A DNA stretch of 64,000 bases from Mycobacteroides franklinii (GTDB lineage: Bacteria > Actinomycetota > Actinomycetes > Mycobacteriales > Mycobacteriaceae): assembly GCF_002013895.1 (NCBI RefSeq), contig NZ_MAFQ01000008.1, forward strand, positions 186,001-250,000, written 5' to 3'. The translations under genes were made by a program, and so were the position numbers. Below the pieces are notes generated by a model that was not told the DNA's origin, did no database searches, and worked only from the letters and a program-made list of their open reading frames with translations. Positions 30,032 through 40,644 of the stretch are shown piece by piece (position 1 is the first letter of the stretch; each line of letters starts with the position of its first letter).

Positions 30032-32064
30032 CTGGGATCGATCTTGCGGGCGCCCAGCTCGGTCTGAAGCAGTTCCAGCGCAACCTCTTCGGGGTCACGC
30101 CGCGGCCCCGCCTCGCCCTGCCCGGCCTCGGCGAGCATCTGCTCCTCTTCCTCCTCGGGCGACGGCGGCTCTGGTTCCGGCTCGGAAGCCGGCTCGGGTG
30201 CAGCCGTCGGGCGGCTCGGACGGGTCACCACCCGGGGGGCAGCCTTGGCCGGTCGGGTACCTGCCGCAGGCGCCGTCGCCTCGGCGCTGCCCACCTCGCA
30301 GCGGATCTCCCAGTCCACGCCGAGCGCATCCTTCAGCGCCTCTCGGATGACCTCGGCGTTGCGCGACTCGGTGATGCGCTTGGCCAACGGCGGCGAATCA
30401 TGGGACAGCACCAGGGTCTTGCCTTCGATGGCGCGCACGGTAGCGCCCGAGAGCATGACCTCCGTGGTGCGGCTGCGGTCCCTGACCTTGGACCGGATTT
30501 CCGCCCAGGCATTGCGCACAGCGGTGGTATCGAGGGCACCGGGCTGGCGGGGCTCGGGTTCTGGAGCGGGCTCCGGTTCAGGCTCGGGAGTTGGCTCCGG
30601 CGCGGGAGGTTCCGGTTCGGGAACGGGTTCCGGCGCGGGAGGCTCAGGTGTTGGTTCAGGAGCGGGTCCCGGTTCCGGACTCGGCGCGGGCGCAGGCGTC
30701 GGTGCTGGTGCTGGTGCTGGTGCTGGTGCCGGAGGTTCGGATGCGGGAGCCGGTGCCGGCGTGGGTGGTTCGGGCGCCGGAGTCGCCGCGGGTGGCGCGG
30801 GCGCCTCCGCGGCCGGGACAGTGGGTGCTTCCCCAGCTGGGGCAGCGGGCGCCTGCGACTTACGGACGAAACGCGGTGCCGCGCCTCCTCCACCGGCCTC
30901 CGGCACCGACATGTCCAGACGCTTCTCGATACGCTCGACACGTTGCAGCACAGCCGATTCGGCATCGGCGGCCGACGGCAACAGCAGTCTCGCGCACACC
31001 ACTTCCAGCAGCAGCCGTGGCGCCGTCGCACCACGCATCTCCCCCAGCCCGGCATGCAGCACCTCGGCGTACCGGGTCAGCGTGGCAGGACCGATGCGCT
31101 CGGCCTGCTCCCGCATGCGCTCGAGCACATCCTGTGGCGCATCGACCACGCCGCGCTCCGCGGCATCCGGAACAGCCTGCAGGACAATCAGATCGCGGAA
31201 ACGCTCAAGCAGATCGGTGCCGAATCGCCGCGGATCGTGCCCGGCATCCATCACGCCTTCGATGGCCCCGAACACCGCGGCGCCGTCACCGGCGGCGAGT
31301 GCGTCCACCGCGTCGTCAATCAGCGCGATATCGGTGACACCCAGCAGCGAGAGCGCCCGCTGGTAGGTGACGCGCTCTTCGTCGGCGCCGGCAAGAAGTT
31401 GATCGAGCACCGACAGGGTGTCGCGAGGGGACCCCGCACCGGCGCGGATCACCAGCGGATACACCGGATCGTCGACGGCCACGTTCTCCTGCGCACAGAT
31501 GCTCTCGACGAGCGCGCGCATCGTCCTGGGTGCCAGCAGGCGGAACGGATAATGGTGGGTACGCGACCGGATGGTGGGCAACACCTTCTCCGGTTCGGTG
31601 GTCGCGAAGACGAAGATCAGATGCTCAGGCGGCTCCTCGACAATCTTGAGCAGCGCGTTGAAACCCGCGGTGGTGACCATGTGCGCTTCGTCGATGATGA
31701 AGATGCGATAGCGCGACTGAGCGGGCGCGTAGAAGGCGCGGTCGCGCAGCTCGCGGGTGTCGTCCACACCACCGTGGCTGGCAGCGTCGAGCTCGATGAC
31801 GTCGACGTTGCCCGAACCATTGGGAGCCAGCGCGATACATGAGTCACAGGTGCCACAGGGCGTCGAGGTGGGCCCCTGCGCGCAGTTCAGCGAGCGGGCC
31901 AGAATACGGGCTGAGGACGTCTTACCGCAGCCACGGGGCCCCGAGAACAGATAGGCGTGGTTGATCCGGCCAGCGTCCAGGGCAGTGGTCAACGGTCCGG
32001 TGACATGCTCCTGGCCGACGACTTCGGCGAAATTCGCCGGGCGATACTTGCGGTACAGGGCCAC
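30028..32064 (-). CDS. dnaX: DNA polymerase III subunit gamma/tau
   Basis: 678 residues from GTG 32064 (VALYRKYRPANFAEVVGQEH). It is the clamp-loader ATPase: Walker A SGPRGCGKTSSARIL, four zinc cysteines (NCAQGPTSTPCGTCDSC), Walker B IFIIDEAHM and arginine-finger SRTHHYPFRL. After the AAA+ and lid domains, a Pro/Glu/Ala linker (about 395-510) leads to a tau C-terminal domain (TAVRNAWAEIRSKVRDRSRT) and an acidic tail. A 30-base hexamer repeat lies in the linker. The upstream TTG 32073 is a less likely start. Confidence 0.95.
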   Translation of the reverse strand: MALYRKYRPANFAEVVGQEHVTGPLTTALDAGRINHAYLFSGPRGCGKTSSARILARSLNCAQGPTSTPCGTCDSCIALAPNGSGNVDVIELDAASHGGVDDTRELRDRAFYAPAQSRYRIFIIDEAHMVTTAGFNALLKIVEEPPEHLIFVFATTEPEKVLPTIRSRTHHYPFRLLAPRTMRALVESICAQENVAVDDPVYPLVIRAGAGSPRDTLSVLDQLLAGADEERVTYQRALSLLGVTDIALIDDAVDALAAGDGAAVFGAIEGVMDAGHDPRRFGTDLLERFRDLIVLQAVPDAAERGVVDAPQDVLERMREQAERIGPATLTRYAEVLHAGLGEMRGATAPRLLLEVVCARLLLPSAADAESAVLQRVERIEKRLDMSVPEAGGGGAAPRFVRKSQAPAAPAGEAPTVPAAEAPAPPAATPAPEPPTPAPAPASEPPAPAPAPAPAPTPAPAPSPEPGPAPEPTPEPPAPEPVPEPEPPAPEPTPEPEPEPAPEPEPRQPGALDTTAVRNAWAEIRSKVRDRSRTTEVMLSGATVRAIEGKTLVLSHDSPPLAKRITESRNAEVIREALKDALGVDWEIRCEVGSAEATAPAAGTRPAKAAPRVVTRPSRPTAAPEPASEPEPEPPSPEEEEEQMLAEAGQGEAGPRRDPEEVALELLQTELGARKIDPS
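30701..30730. repeat. Hexanucleotide tandem repeat in dnaX linker
   Basis: Five tandem GGTGCT/GGTGCC units encode alternating Pro-Ala in the gamma/tau linker (minus strand). Slippage in such repeats changes linker length in steps of two residues without frameshift, so it could vary between strains. Confidence 0.8.
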
Positions 32065-32173
32065 GGAGAGCAAGGGTACCGGCGACCACAGACTGTTCTA
32101 CCCAGCTCCCCTCCCCGGGCCATCCGGCGAACAAACCGCCACGCCGGGTGATCTTGTTCGCTAAAGTCCGGCC

Positions 32174-32908
32174 ATGAGGACACGTCGCGTTGATATGAGC
32201 ACTGTGTTGGCGGTGGGCGCGAGTGTCATCACACTCGCATTTACCTCCGCTTGTTCCAAGGAATCTAAGGAATCGCCGGACAATCCACCGGTGCCGTCGT
32301 CAAGTTCGCAGCAGCCGGATGAGCCGACCGTGAAGTTGCCCACGGGCCCGGCGAGCGCGCTGTTGCTCACCCGTGAGAACTTTCCCGCAGGCAATGGGAA
32401 GTTCACGGTCGAGGACAAGGGCCAGCTGGATAAGGAAAAGACCGGCAAGCCCAAGCCGGAGAAGGTCAATCCGCCCGGATGCTACGAGTTCATTTCCGAG
32501 GGAGACGGCGACTACGACAGAGCGCAAGCCAAGTACGAGGCGGACACCGTGACGGCGGAGAGCAGTGTCGGGCTCGGGATCAAGCAGTCGTTCGAGGATC
32601 TCGCGAAGCGGGCACAAGAATGCGCGTCGGTGCAAATGGAGGGCGACGGGGTGGCCATGAAGGCGAAAGTCTCCATTGCCGACCTGCCTGGTGCCGCGGT
32701 GGAGACCAAGTTGGTCAAGATTGGCGGCCTTCTCGGGCCCGACGGAGATCAGATCGGCGTCGAGTCGCATATCGCAGTCGCACACCCTCGAGGCACGACC
32801 GTGCGGATCGAGGTCGACCGATTCATAGATCCGTGGACACCAGAGCAGGACACGTTGGTGTTGGATCTACTCAACAAGCAGATCGCCAAGGTGCAGAACG
32901 CGCCATAG
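32174..32908 (+). CDS. Lipoprotein, paralog A
   Basis: 244 residues. The signal peptide ends in lipobox TSAC (about 27), followed by a Ser/Pro/Lys-rich spacer and a folded domain beginning ASALLLTRENFPAGNGKF. The C-terminal block RFIDPWTPEQDTLVLDLLNK then QIAKVQNAP is shared with the next gene. Two further Cys (GCYEF, QECASV) may pair. Divergent from dnaX. The function is unknown; likely an envelope-anchored protein. Confidence 0.75.
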   Translation: MRTRRVDMSTVLAVGASVITLAFTSACSKESKESPDNPPVPSSSSQQPDEPTVKLPTGPASALLLTRENFPAGNGKFTVEDKGQLDKEKTGKPKPEKVNPPGCYEFISEGDGDYDRAQAKYEADTVTAESSVGLGIKQSFEDLAKRAQECASVQMEGDGVAMKAKVSIADLPGAAVETKLVKIGGLLGPDGDQIGVESHIAVAHPRGTTVRIEVDRFIDPWTPEQDTLVLDLLNKQIAKVQNAP

Positions 32909-32939
32909 GCAGCTAGGCACGCAACGGTTGGGGAATCCT

Positions 32940-34885
<1,946 letters not shown>

Positions 34886-34928
34886 CTATTCGCCCCTGAG
34901 GGGCATCCGGAGGGCGCGATCTTCGGAA

Positions 34929-35019
34929 AGGGGACCCCGCGCACCCGACAGAGCCCGTTGACCCTTGCTGCCTTCCAGCCCTGGGGGAGTTCACAGGATA
35001 GACGCCGCGCGGGGTCCAG
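34929..35019 (-). ncRNA. ffs: SRP RNA (4.5S, small bacterial type)
   Basis: On the minus strand, GGACCCCGCGC (35017-35007) pairs with GCGCGGGGTCC (34942-34932) to form the closing helix. The apical hairpin holds the conserved Ffh-binding core CCCCCAGG, CTGGAAGGCAGCAAGGG. About 90 nucleotides, small SRP RNA type. It lies in the gap between aspC and the 13E12 gene, as in other mycobacteria. Confidence 0.93.
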
Positions 35020-35065
35020 CGACCAGTCTAGTAGGCGGGGGTCAGCGGTCTTTCCTCACCCAGCT

Positions 35066-36331
35066 TCAGCTGTGGTGGGGGTGTCCATTCGGTGGTGCCG
35101 TCGGTGCGCGTTTTCGGGTGGTCCAGCCGTGGTCCAGGAGGCGGTGGTGGGGTCCGCAGGCGAAGGTGAGGTTGTCGATGTCGGTGGCCCCGCCGTGGGC
35201 CCATTCGTCGATGTGGTGGACCTCGCAGAGATATCCGGGCACGCTGCAGCCGGGGTGGGTGCAGCCGCGATCCTTGGCGTGCAACACGATCCGCTGATCG
35301 GGCGAGGCGATCCGTTTGGTGCGTCCGAGATATAGGGGTCTGCCGTTGTCGTCGAAGATGCTCAGGTAGTGGTGAGCATGCGATGCGGCGCGGATCAGAT
35401 CCGGCATGGGCAGGCGGGTGCCGGCGCCGGTGATGGCGATACCGGCTGCTGATTCCAGTTCTTTGAGTGTGGTGGTGACGATGACGGTGACCGGTAGGCC
35501 GTGGTGTGAACCCAGGTTCCCGGAAGCCAGTGTTGAGCCCAGGCACGCGCGCAGGGCGTCGTGGTTGCGTTGGGCACTGGTTCGGGTGTCGTGTTCGGCA
35601 GCTTCCGGTGACGGCTCACCATCCACTTGTGGGCTTTGATCGGCCGGGTTGCACATGCCCGGTGCGGCCAGTTTCGTAAACACCGCATCCAGATACGCCC
35701 GGGTCTCTGGATCGAGTAGTCCCGAGATGGGTGACATGCCGTCAAAGCCTTGTTGCCCGATGCTCACCCCGCGGCGCCGCGCCCGATCCACATCGCAGAA
35801 TTCCCCGTCCGGATTCAACAGAGCCATCATCCGGTCGGCGCCGGTGCGCAACTGTTCGGGCCTGAATTGCGCGGCCATTACCGCCAGCTGCGCCTCGGCT
35901 GCCTCGCGGGTCGGGGCATCGACCACCACCGGCAACCGGTCAAAGAACTGCCGAATGATCCGCACGTGTTCCTCGCCGATATCGCCGCGCCCCAACGCTT
36001 CGGCGGTGCGCGGTAGTTGAGGTTCAAGCACCTCACCGGTGATCGCCCGCCGCGGGGCGAGCTGCTGCGCATCGGCGATCCGGCGCCGCGCCGCACCCTT
36101 ACCGATATGCAGCCGCCGCGACAACACATCCGGAAACGACGTGCCCCCAAGCTCTACCGGGGACGCCTCACCCGTCACCTTCGGAACCAAACCCACACCG
36201 CGGGCAGACAATCGGCGCTGCACAACCTCCAGGCGCGCCAACACCGTCAACGCCTCAGCGGCCGTGAGCCCATCGACCGAATCAGCGCAGAAGACATCAA
36301 CCGCCGCCTCCAACACCCCGATCGAACTCAT
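35066..36331 (-). CDS. 13E12-family HNH endonuclease-like protein (DUF222)
   Basis: 421 residues of the mycobacterial 13E12 repeat family. An N-terminal DUF222 helical domain (VDGLTAAEALTVLARLEVVQ; RRLHIGKGAARRRIADAQQL) is followed by a C-terminal HNH nuclease with zinc cysteines: GCTHPGCSVPGYLCEVHHID, EWAHGGATDIDNLTFACGPH. The motif looks complete. These genes are scattered as repeats in mycobacteria and some carry phage attachment sites. Only one copy is present here. Confidence 0.9.
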   Translation of the reverse strand: MSSIGVLEAAVDVFCADSVDGLTAAEALTVLARLEVVQRRLSARGVGLVPKVTGEASPVELGGTSFPDVLSRRLHIGKGAARRRIADAQQLAPRRAITGEVLEPQLPRTAEALGRGDIGEEHVRIIRQFFDRLPVVVDAPTREAAEAQLAVMAAQFRPEQLRTGADRMMALLNPDGEFCDVDRARRRGVSIGQQGFDGMSPISGLLDPETRAYLDAVFTKLAAPGMCNPADQSPQVDGEPSPEAAEHDTRTSAQRNHDALRACLGSTLASGNLGSHHGLPVTVIVTTTLKELESAAGIAITGAGTRLPMPDLIRAASHAHHYLSIFDDNGRPLYLGRTKRIASPDQRIVLHAKDRGCTHPGCSVPGYLCEVHHIDEWAHGGATDIDNLTFACGPHHRLLDHGWTTRKRAPTAPPNGHPHHS

Positions 36332-36386
36332 GTTCGAATAATAACGACATCCACCGACAGAACAGTCCGGTTTGTGACAGTTGAAA

Positions 36387-37364
36387 CTATTGGGGCAGAA
36401 GATGTTTAGCGCCGCTCAACCCCAATAACTCTGCGCCGTTGCGATCCAGGATCAACGACGCATCCTCGGCCGGCAGACCATCCTCGATATAGCTCGCGGA
36501 GCTGATGTACCTGGCGCCCCCTTGGTAGGGAAAGTCCGATCCGAAGATCAGCCTGTCCGCACCCAGTGACGCGACAGCCGCCTGCAATGCGGGCGTGTGG
36601 TCATGTCCGACGGTATCGTACCAAAGCCGGCGGGCCGCATCCTTGGGCGCTTCCGGGCAATGCGTCGCTTCCCACTCGGTGACCTGCCGGTTCGCGCGCT
36701 CCAACACCATGGGCAACGCACCGCCCAGATGACAGGTCACGATCTTCATGTCTGGATACCGCGACGGGATACCCGCGACGATCAGATGCATGATCGCGAT
36801 GGTGTCCTCGATCGGCGCCCCGATCGACCAGGTCAGTGAGTGATCAGTGATCAGTGAGGATTCCGCACCACACCCCGCGGGATGTACGAAAAGGATTGCA
36901 CCCCTGCGATTCAGCTCCGCATACAGCGGATCGAAGATCGGATCGGCGATGGAACGCCCGAGCACCGAGGTGGTGATCGCCGCGCCGTACATATCCAGCT
37001 CATCGATCGCCCGAGTCAATTCCTCCAGCGCGGCCGGGATATGCGGTAGCGGCAATGATGCCAGCGCACGGAACCGCCCCGGATACTCCGTCGCCAGCTT
37101 CGCGTACTCGTCGTTGACGAACCGCGCACTTGCCACGGCCGCAACCTCATCCTCGAAATGCGGCGATGCCGGTGTCGCGGTGAGGATCTGCAGGTCCACG
37201 CCCGCCTCATCCATCAACGCAAAACGCCCATCCAGATCATCCCGCGTAGCCCCGGCTCCGAGACCGCGATGGACATCGGTACCGGGGCGCCCGTAACCGT
37301 CAAGCAACGAGAGATAGTCATCGGACCACAGGTGAGCGTGAATGTCGATGCGCACACTCGTCAT
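36387..37364 (-). CDS. Amidohydrolase-2 (ACMSD-like) family protein
   Basis: 325 residues of metal-dependent TIM barrel: RIDIHAHLW (H-x-H), GAILFVHPAGCG (His), MKIVTCHLGGALPMVLERAN (His) and RLIFGSDFPYQGG (Asp). The family includes ACMS decarboxylase and o-hydroxybenzoate decarboxylases, as well as hydrolases. It overlaps phzE by four bases (ATGA), so it is the last gene of the chorismate-derived aromatic operon. It may decarboxylate or hydrolyse a 3-hydroxyanthranilate-derived intermediate, which is inference. Confidence 0.85.
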   Translation of the reverse strand: MTSVRIDIHAHLWSDDYLSLLDGYGRPGTDVHRGLGAGATRDDLDGRFALMDEAGVDLQILTATPASPHFEDEVAAVASARFVNDEYAKLATEYPGRFRALASLPLPHIPAALEELTRAIDELDMYGAAITTSVLGRSIADPIFDPLYAELNRRGAILFVHPAGCGAESSLITDHSLTWSIGAPIEDTIAIMHLIVAGIPSRYPDMKIVTCHLGGALPMVLERANRQVTEWEATHCPEAPKDAARRLWYDTVGHDHTPALQAAVASLGADRLIFGSDFPYQGGARYISSASYIEDGLPAEDASLILDRNGAELLGLSGAKHLLPQ

Positions 37365-39217
37365 GCTAGTACCGGAACCCCCGTCGCCAGCGGCGTCAAC
37401 AGCTCACCGAAGATCCCGACGCCATCCCGGGTCAGAATGGACTCGGCATGGAACTGGATCGACGCGAATCGCTTCGCACGCAATGCATGCACCTCACCCG
37501 TGACCGCGTCCGCGCTGATCTGCACCCGGCCCGCCGCGGTGTCCACCCACTCCCCGCCCGTCACCGCGGCGAAGGTGTTGTAGAACCCGACGTACCGCTC
37601 GGTACCGAACAGATCGATCTGCCGCTGCACACCCTGGTTCGGCTGCTCCCTGCGCCGGACAGGCAGGCCCAGCTGCCGGCACAGCACCTGGTGACTCAGG
37701 CAGATCGACAGAAACGGTACGCGCCGAGTCAAAGCCGTCTTCGTCAATGCGGTGAGGGCGGAAATCTTCGGTATATCGATCGCCGTCGGGTCTCCGGGCC
37801 CCGGGCCGAGCACCAGGAAGTCATGTGATCCGGGATCGATGTGCTCATCAAACCGGCGGATCTCCACCCGTAATCCCAAGGCTCGCAGCTGCAGCCCGAT
37901 CATCGAGGTGAAGGTGTCCTCGGCGTCGACCACCAGCGCGGTACGGCCCGCCAAGTTCGTGGCGCTCTCCCCCGAACCGTGCCCTAGCCAGAAGGTTCCG
38001 ATACCGGTGTTGCGGTTCGCGAGCGCCTCCATTACCCGTGGATGACTGCGCAGCTCACGGCGAGTGGTCAACACCGAGAGCAGTCCCGCTGCCTTGCTCC
38101 GGGTCTCGGCAGCCTCACTCGCAGGATCGGAATGCCGAACGATGGTGGCGCCGGTACCGGCGGTCAGTGCTCCATCCGGCGAAATCTCTGCGGTCCGAAT
38201 CAGAATCGCCGAATCCAATTGGCGCACGCCAGCCGGGTCGGTGCTGATCAACGCGGCGACACCGCTGTAGTACCGGCGGCCCTTGGGCTCGTAGCGCTGG
38301 ATCACCCGGCACGCGTTCTCCAATGGACTTCCGGTCACAGTGGGCGCGAACATGGTCTCGGCCAGAATCTCTCGTGGATCGCGGTTCGTCACACCCGAGA
38401 TCAAATACTCGGTATGCGCGAGCCGCGCCATCTCCTTCAGATACGGTCCCTGCACCTGGCCACCGTCGGGGCAGATGCGGGCCATCATCTTCAGCTCCTC
38501 ATCGACCACCATGTAGAGCTCATCGGACTCCTTGGTGTCGGCAAGGAACTCCATGACGGCATCCAGGCTCGGACCATTGGCGCCGTACCGGTAGGTCCCA
38601 CTGATCGGATTCATCACCGCCAACGAATCCTGCACGCTGATATGACGTTCGGGCGTGGCACCGACGAACACCTGTTCCCCGGTGCTCACCAGGAACGTCC
38701 AATACGCTCCCTTCTCACGCTCCAGCAGCCGGCGGAAGAGCGTCAGCGCGGTGTTGATCGAATAATCGTGCAACTGAACGAGCAGGTTCCGCTTCAACAC
38801 GAAGTTGGCGCCGGCACCCTGACCTATCTCCTCGGAGATGATGCCCGACGCCAGCCGCGCGTATTCCTCGTCGTCGATGTCGAAATCGCTGTGGCCCACG
38901 ACTACCGGATGCTCGGGGATTCGATCCAGCACCTCGGGCAGCGGCGCCAGCTCCTGCTGCTCGATCGCCAGCGCCAGCAGCGGAGCACCGTCATCCGGCG
39001 CCACGAATCCGCGCTCGGCGATTTGCCGATACGGCACCAACGCCAGCAGATCATGCCCAATCTGATGGTCACGCAATGGCAGGTCGGCGATTCTTTCGAC
39101 GGAGGCCACCGCGCCGGTGAACACATCGACGGTCTCCGGCGCACCGGATTCGGGCCGGTACAACAGCGCGAACGGTCCGGCTTCTCCGGCCAATACCCGC
39201 CCCAGCAGGTCACTCAT
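37361..39217 (-). CDS. phzE: PhzE-like 2-amino-2-desoxyisochorismate synthase
   Basis: 618 residues from ATG 39217, coupled to phzD by ATGA. The N-terminal chorismate-utilising domain (about 1-400) shows [53 protein letters not shown] and the Glu-rich active-site end. The C-terminal glutamine amidotransferase (about 425-618) has [12 protein letters not shown], nucleophile [11 protein letters not shown] and [10 protein letters not shown]. The fused order matches PhzE, which converts chorismate and glutamine to ADIC without releasing pyruvate. It differs from housekeeping TrpE/TrpG, which are separate. Confidence 0.92.
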   Translation of the reverse strand: MSDLLGRVLAGEAGPFALLYRPESGAPETVDVFTGAVASVERIADLPLRDHQIGHDLLALVPYRQIAERGFVAPDDGAPLLALAIEQQELAPLPEVLDRIPEHPVVVGHSDFDIDDEEYARLASGIISEEIGQGAGANFVLKRNLLVQLHDYSINTALTLFRRLLEREKGAYWTFLVSTGEQVFVGATPERHISVQDSLAVMNPISGTYRYGANGPSLDAVMEFLADTKESDELYMVVDEELKMMARICPDGGQVQGPYLKEMARLAHTEYLISGVTNRDPREILAETMFAPTVTGSPLENACRVIQRYEPKGRRYYSGVAALISTDPAGVRQLDSAILIRTAEISPDGALTAGTGATIVRHSDPASEAAETRSKAAGLLSVLTTRRELRSHPRVMEALANRNTGIGTFWLGHGSGESATNLAGRTALVVDAEDTFTSMIGLQLRALGLRVEIRRFDEHIDPGSHDFLVLGPGPGDPTAIDIPKISALTALTKTALTRRVPFLSICLSHQVLCRQLGLPVRRREQPNQGVQRQIDLFGTERYVGFYNTFAAVTGGEWVDTAAGRVQISADAVTGEVHALRAKRFASIQFHAESILTRDGVGIFGELLTPLATGVPVLA

Positions 39218-39882
39218 GTCAGCACCTCGTCCGTAACGGTCAGCACGGCGCACCGCCGCGCCGCGTATTCCAGCGCCATCCAATGCGATTCGTCATCGAA
39301 ATCGGCAATCGCATCGGCGACCAGGAAGGTCTCGATATCGTGAGTGAACGCGTCCACCGCCGTCATCAGCACTCCGACGTGTGCGTAGACACCGCAGATC
39401 ACCAACTGGTCCCGCCCGGTCGCATGCATCCGCTCCAACAGCGCCGAGCGATGGAATGCGCTGTAGCGCCACTTCGTGAAAACCCAATCGCCCGCCTCGG
39501 GAGCGATCGGATCGACGATCCGGCGATGTTCCTCGTCGACGCGCATCCCAGGGCCCCAGAAATCCTTGAGCAGACCGCGCTGCTCCTGGGTCATGCTGCC
39601 GGGTTGGGCCGTGTAGGCGATCGGGATTCCGGCCGCGACGCTCCGGTCACGGATGGCGGCGACGTTGCTCACCAGCTCCGCACGCAATGAAACAGGCAGT
39701 GGAGCAAGGAAGTAGCGCTGCATATCGTGAATGAGCAGCACAGCGCGGTCGGGATCGATCTGCCAGGTCGCGGTGTTGGCGGGTAGCAGATCGACGGTCG
39801 GCAGGTCGTATTCGGCAATGATCGGGATGCCGCGTGTGGCTGGCGATGAGCCGTTTACGCGAAGAGCATCGACGGTGGTCAT
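39214..39882 (-). CDS. phzD: PhzD-like isochorismatase
   Basis: 222 residues. It hydrolyses ADIC to 2,3-dihydro-3-hydroxyanthranilate (DHHA) and pyruvate. The PhzD signature is clear: [13 protein letters not shown] (catalytic Asp), [16 protein letters not shown] (Lys), [20 protein letters not shown] and [13 protein letters not shown]. The usual isochorismatase Cys is absent, as in true PhzD. The stop overlaps the phzE ATG and the start lies three bases after the SDR stop, so the order SDR-phzD-phzE is tightly co-translated. Confidence 0.92.
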   Translation of the reverse strand: MTTVDALRVNGSSPATRGIPIIAEYDLPTVDLLPANTATWQIDPDRAVLLIHDMQRYFLAPLPVSLRAELVSNVAAIRDRSVAAGIPIAYTAQPGSMTQEQRGLLKDFWGPGMRVDEEHRRIVDPIAPEAGDWVFTKWRYSAFHRSALLERMHATGRDQLVICGVYAHVGVLMTAVDAFTHDIETFLVADAIADFDDESHWMALEYAARRCAVLTVTDEVLT

Positions 39883-39885
39883 GGG

Positions 39886-40644
39886 TCAAACCCCTAGCGT
39901 CGCGCCGCCGTCGACCACCAGCGTATGCATGGTGATGTGGGCGGCCTGGTCGGAAAGCAGGAAGGCCACGGCGTCGGCGATGTGCTGTGGTTGGGCAACG
40001 CGCCCTAACGGAATCCCCGGCTTGTAGTCGTCAAGGCTTCCGGCGATGAGTCCAGCGTCGGAGGAATCACCGAGCATGGCCCGCAGCATGGGGGTGTCCG
40101 TAGATCCCGGAGCCACCACGTTACAACGGATTCCATGTTCGGCGAGCTCCAGCCCGAGGCTCTTGGTGAAGGCATTGGCGGCCGCCTTGGACGCCGAATA
40201 CGCCGTCATTCCCTTGCGCGCCACCAATGCCGCGTTAGAGGCGATCGTCACGATTGATCCCGCGCGGCGCGGAATCATGTGCCGCGCCACCTCCCGGCTC
40301 AGCACAAACGGCGCACGTACGTTGACATCGAAGGTGCGTGCCCAGTCTGCGTCGGAAAACTCCACCGCCGCACCCGTCCTCAGTACGCCCGCGCCGTTGA
40401 CCAGCGAGGTTATCGGCCCCACACGGGACTCGATATCGGACACCCCCACCGCGACGGCGGTGTCGTCGGTGATGTCAAGGACCTGCCCGATGACATCTAG
40501 CCCCTCATCGGCGGCATATTCGACGAGCTGCTTGATAGCCACCTCATCGATATCCACCGCAACCACCCGCTCATCCCGGCGTGCCAGCGTGGTCACCACC
40601 CGTGAACCGACTCCGCCGCCCGCGCCGGTGACCACCGCTACCAT
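39886..40644 (-). CDS. SDR dehydrogenase, probable DHHA to 3-hydroxyanthranilate
   Basis: 252 residues from ATG 40644 (MVAVVTGAGGGVGSRVV). It is a classical short-chain dehydrogenase: TGAGGGVG cofactor loop, LVNGAGVL (N-x-G), Ser in VTIASNAAL and catalytic TAYSASKAAANAF. It resembles EntA/DhbA-type enzymes that aromatise dihydrodiols. Directly next to phzD, its best substrate is DHHA, giving 3-hydroxyanthranilate; such enzymes occur in benzoxazole and benzodiazepine clusters. The start overlaps the DAHP synthase stop by seven bases. Confidence 0.8.
   Translation of the reverse strand: MVAVVTGAGGGVGSRVVTTLARRDERVVAVDIDEVAIKQLVEYAADEGLDVIGQVLDITDDTAVAVGVSDIESRVGPITSLVNGAGVLRTGAAVEFSDADWARTFDVNVRAPFVLSREVARHMIPRRAGSIVTIASNAALVARKGMTAYSASKAAANAFTKSLGLELAEHGIRCNVVAPGSTDTPMLRAMLGDSSDAGLIAGSLDDYKPGIPLGRVAQPQHIADAVAFLLSDQAAHITMHTLVVDGGATLGV

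Noticed and set aside
30541..30800. CRISPR-like or VNTR array in dnaX
   Set aside because: The short GC-rich repeats encode a Pro/Glu/Ala linker in frame. There are no unique spacers between regular repeats.
30016..31842. 608-codon open frame antisense to dnaX
   Set aside because: Mirror of the Pro/Glu-rich dnaX codons (Gly/Arg/Ser-rich product); no domain and no start context.
35066..36331. Part of a prophage or integrated element
   Set aside because: A single 13E12-family gene without integrase or phage genes; these are ordinary dispersed mycobacterial repeats.
38042..39343. 433-codon open frame antisense to phzE
   Set aside because: Shadow frame with His/Arg-rich composition; the opposite strand encodes a complete PhzE.
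39214..40644. 2,3-dihydroxybenzoate siderophore module (EntA/EntB-like)
   Set aside because: The isochorismatase has PhzD, not EntB, signatures and lacks a carrier domain, and the partner is PhzE rather than an isochorismate synthase. No NRPS is nearby.
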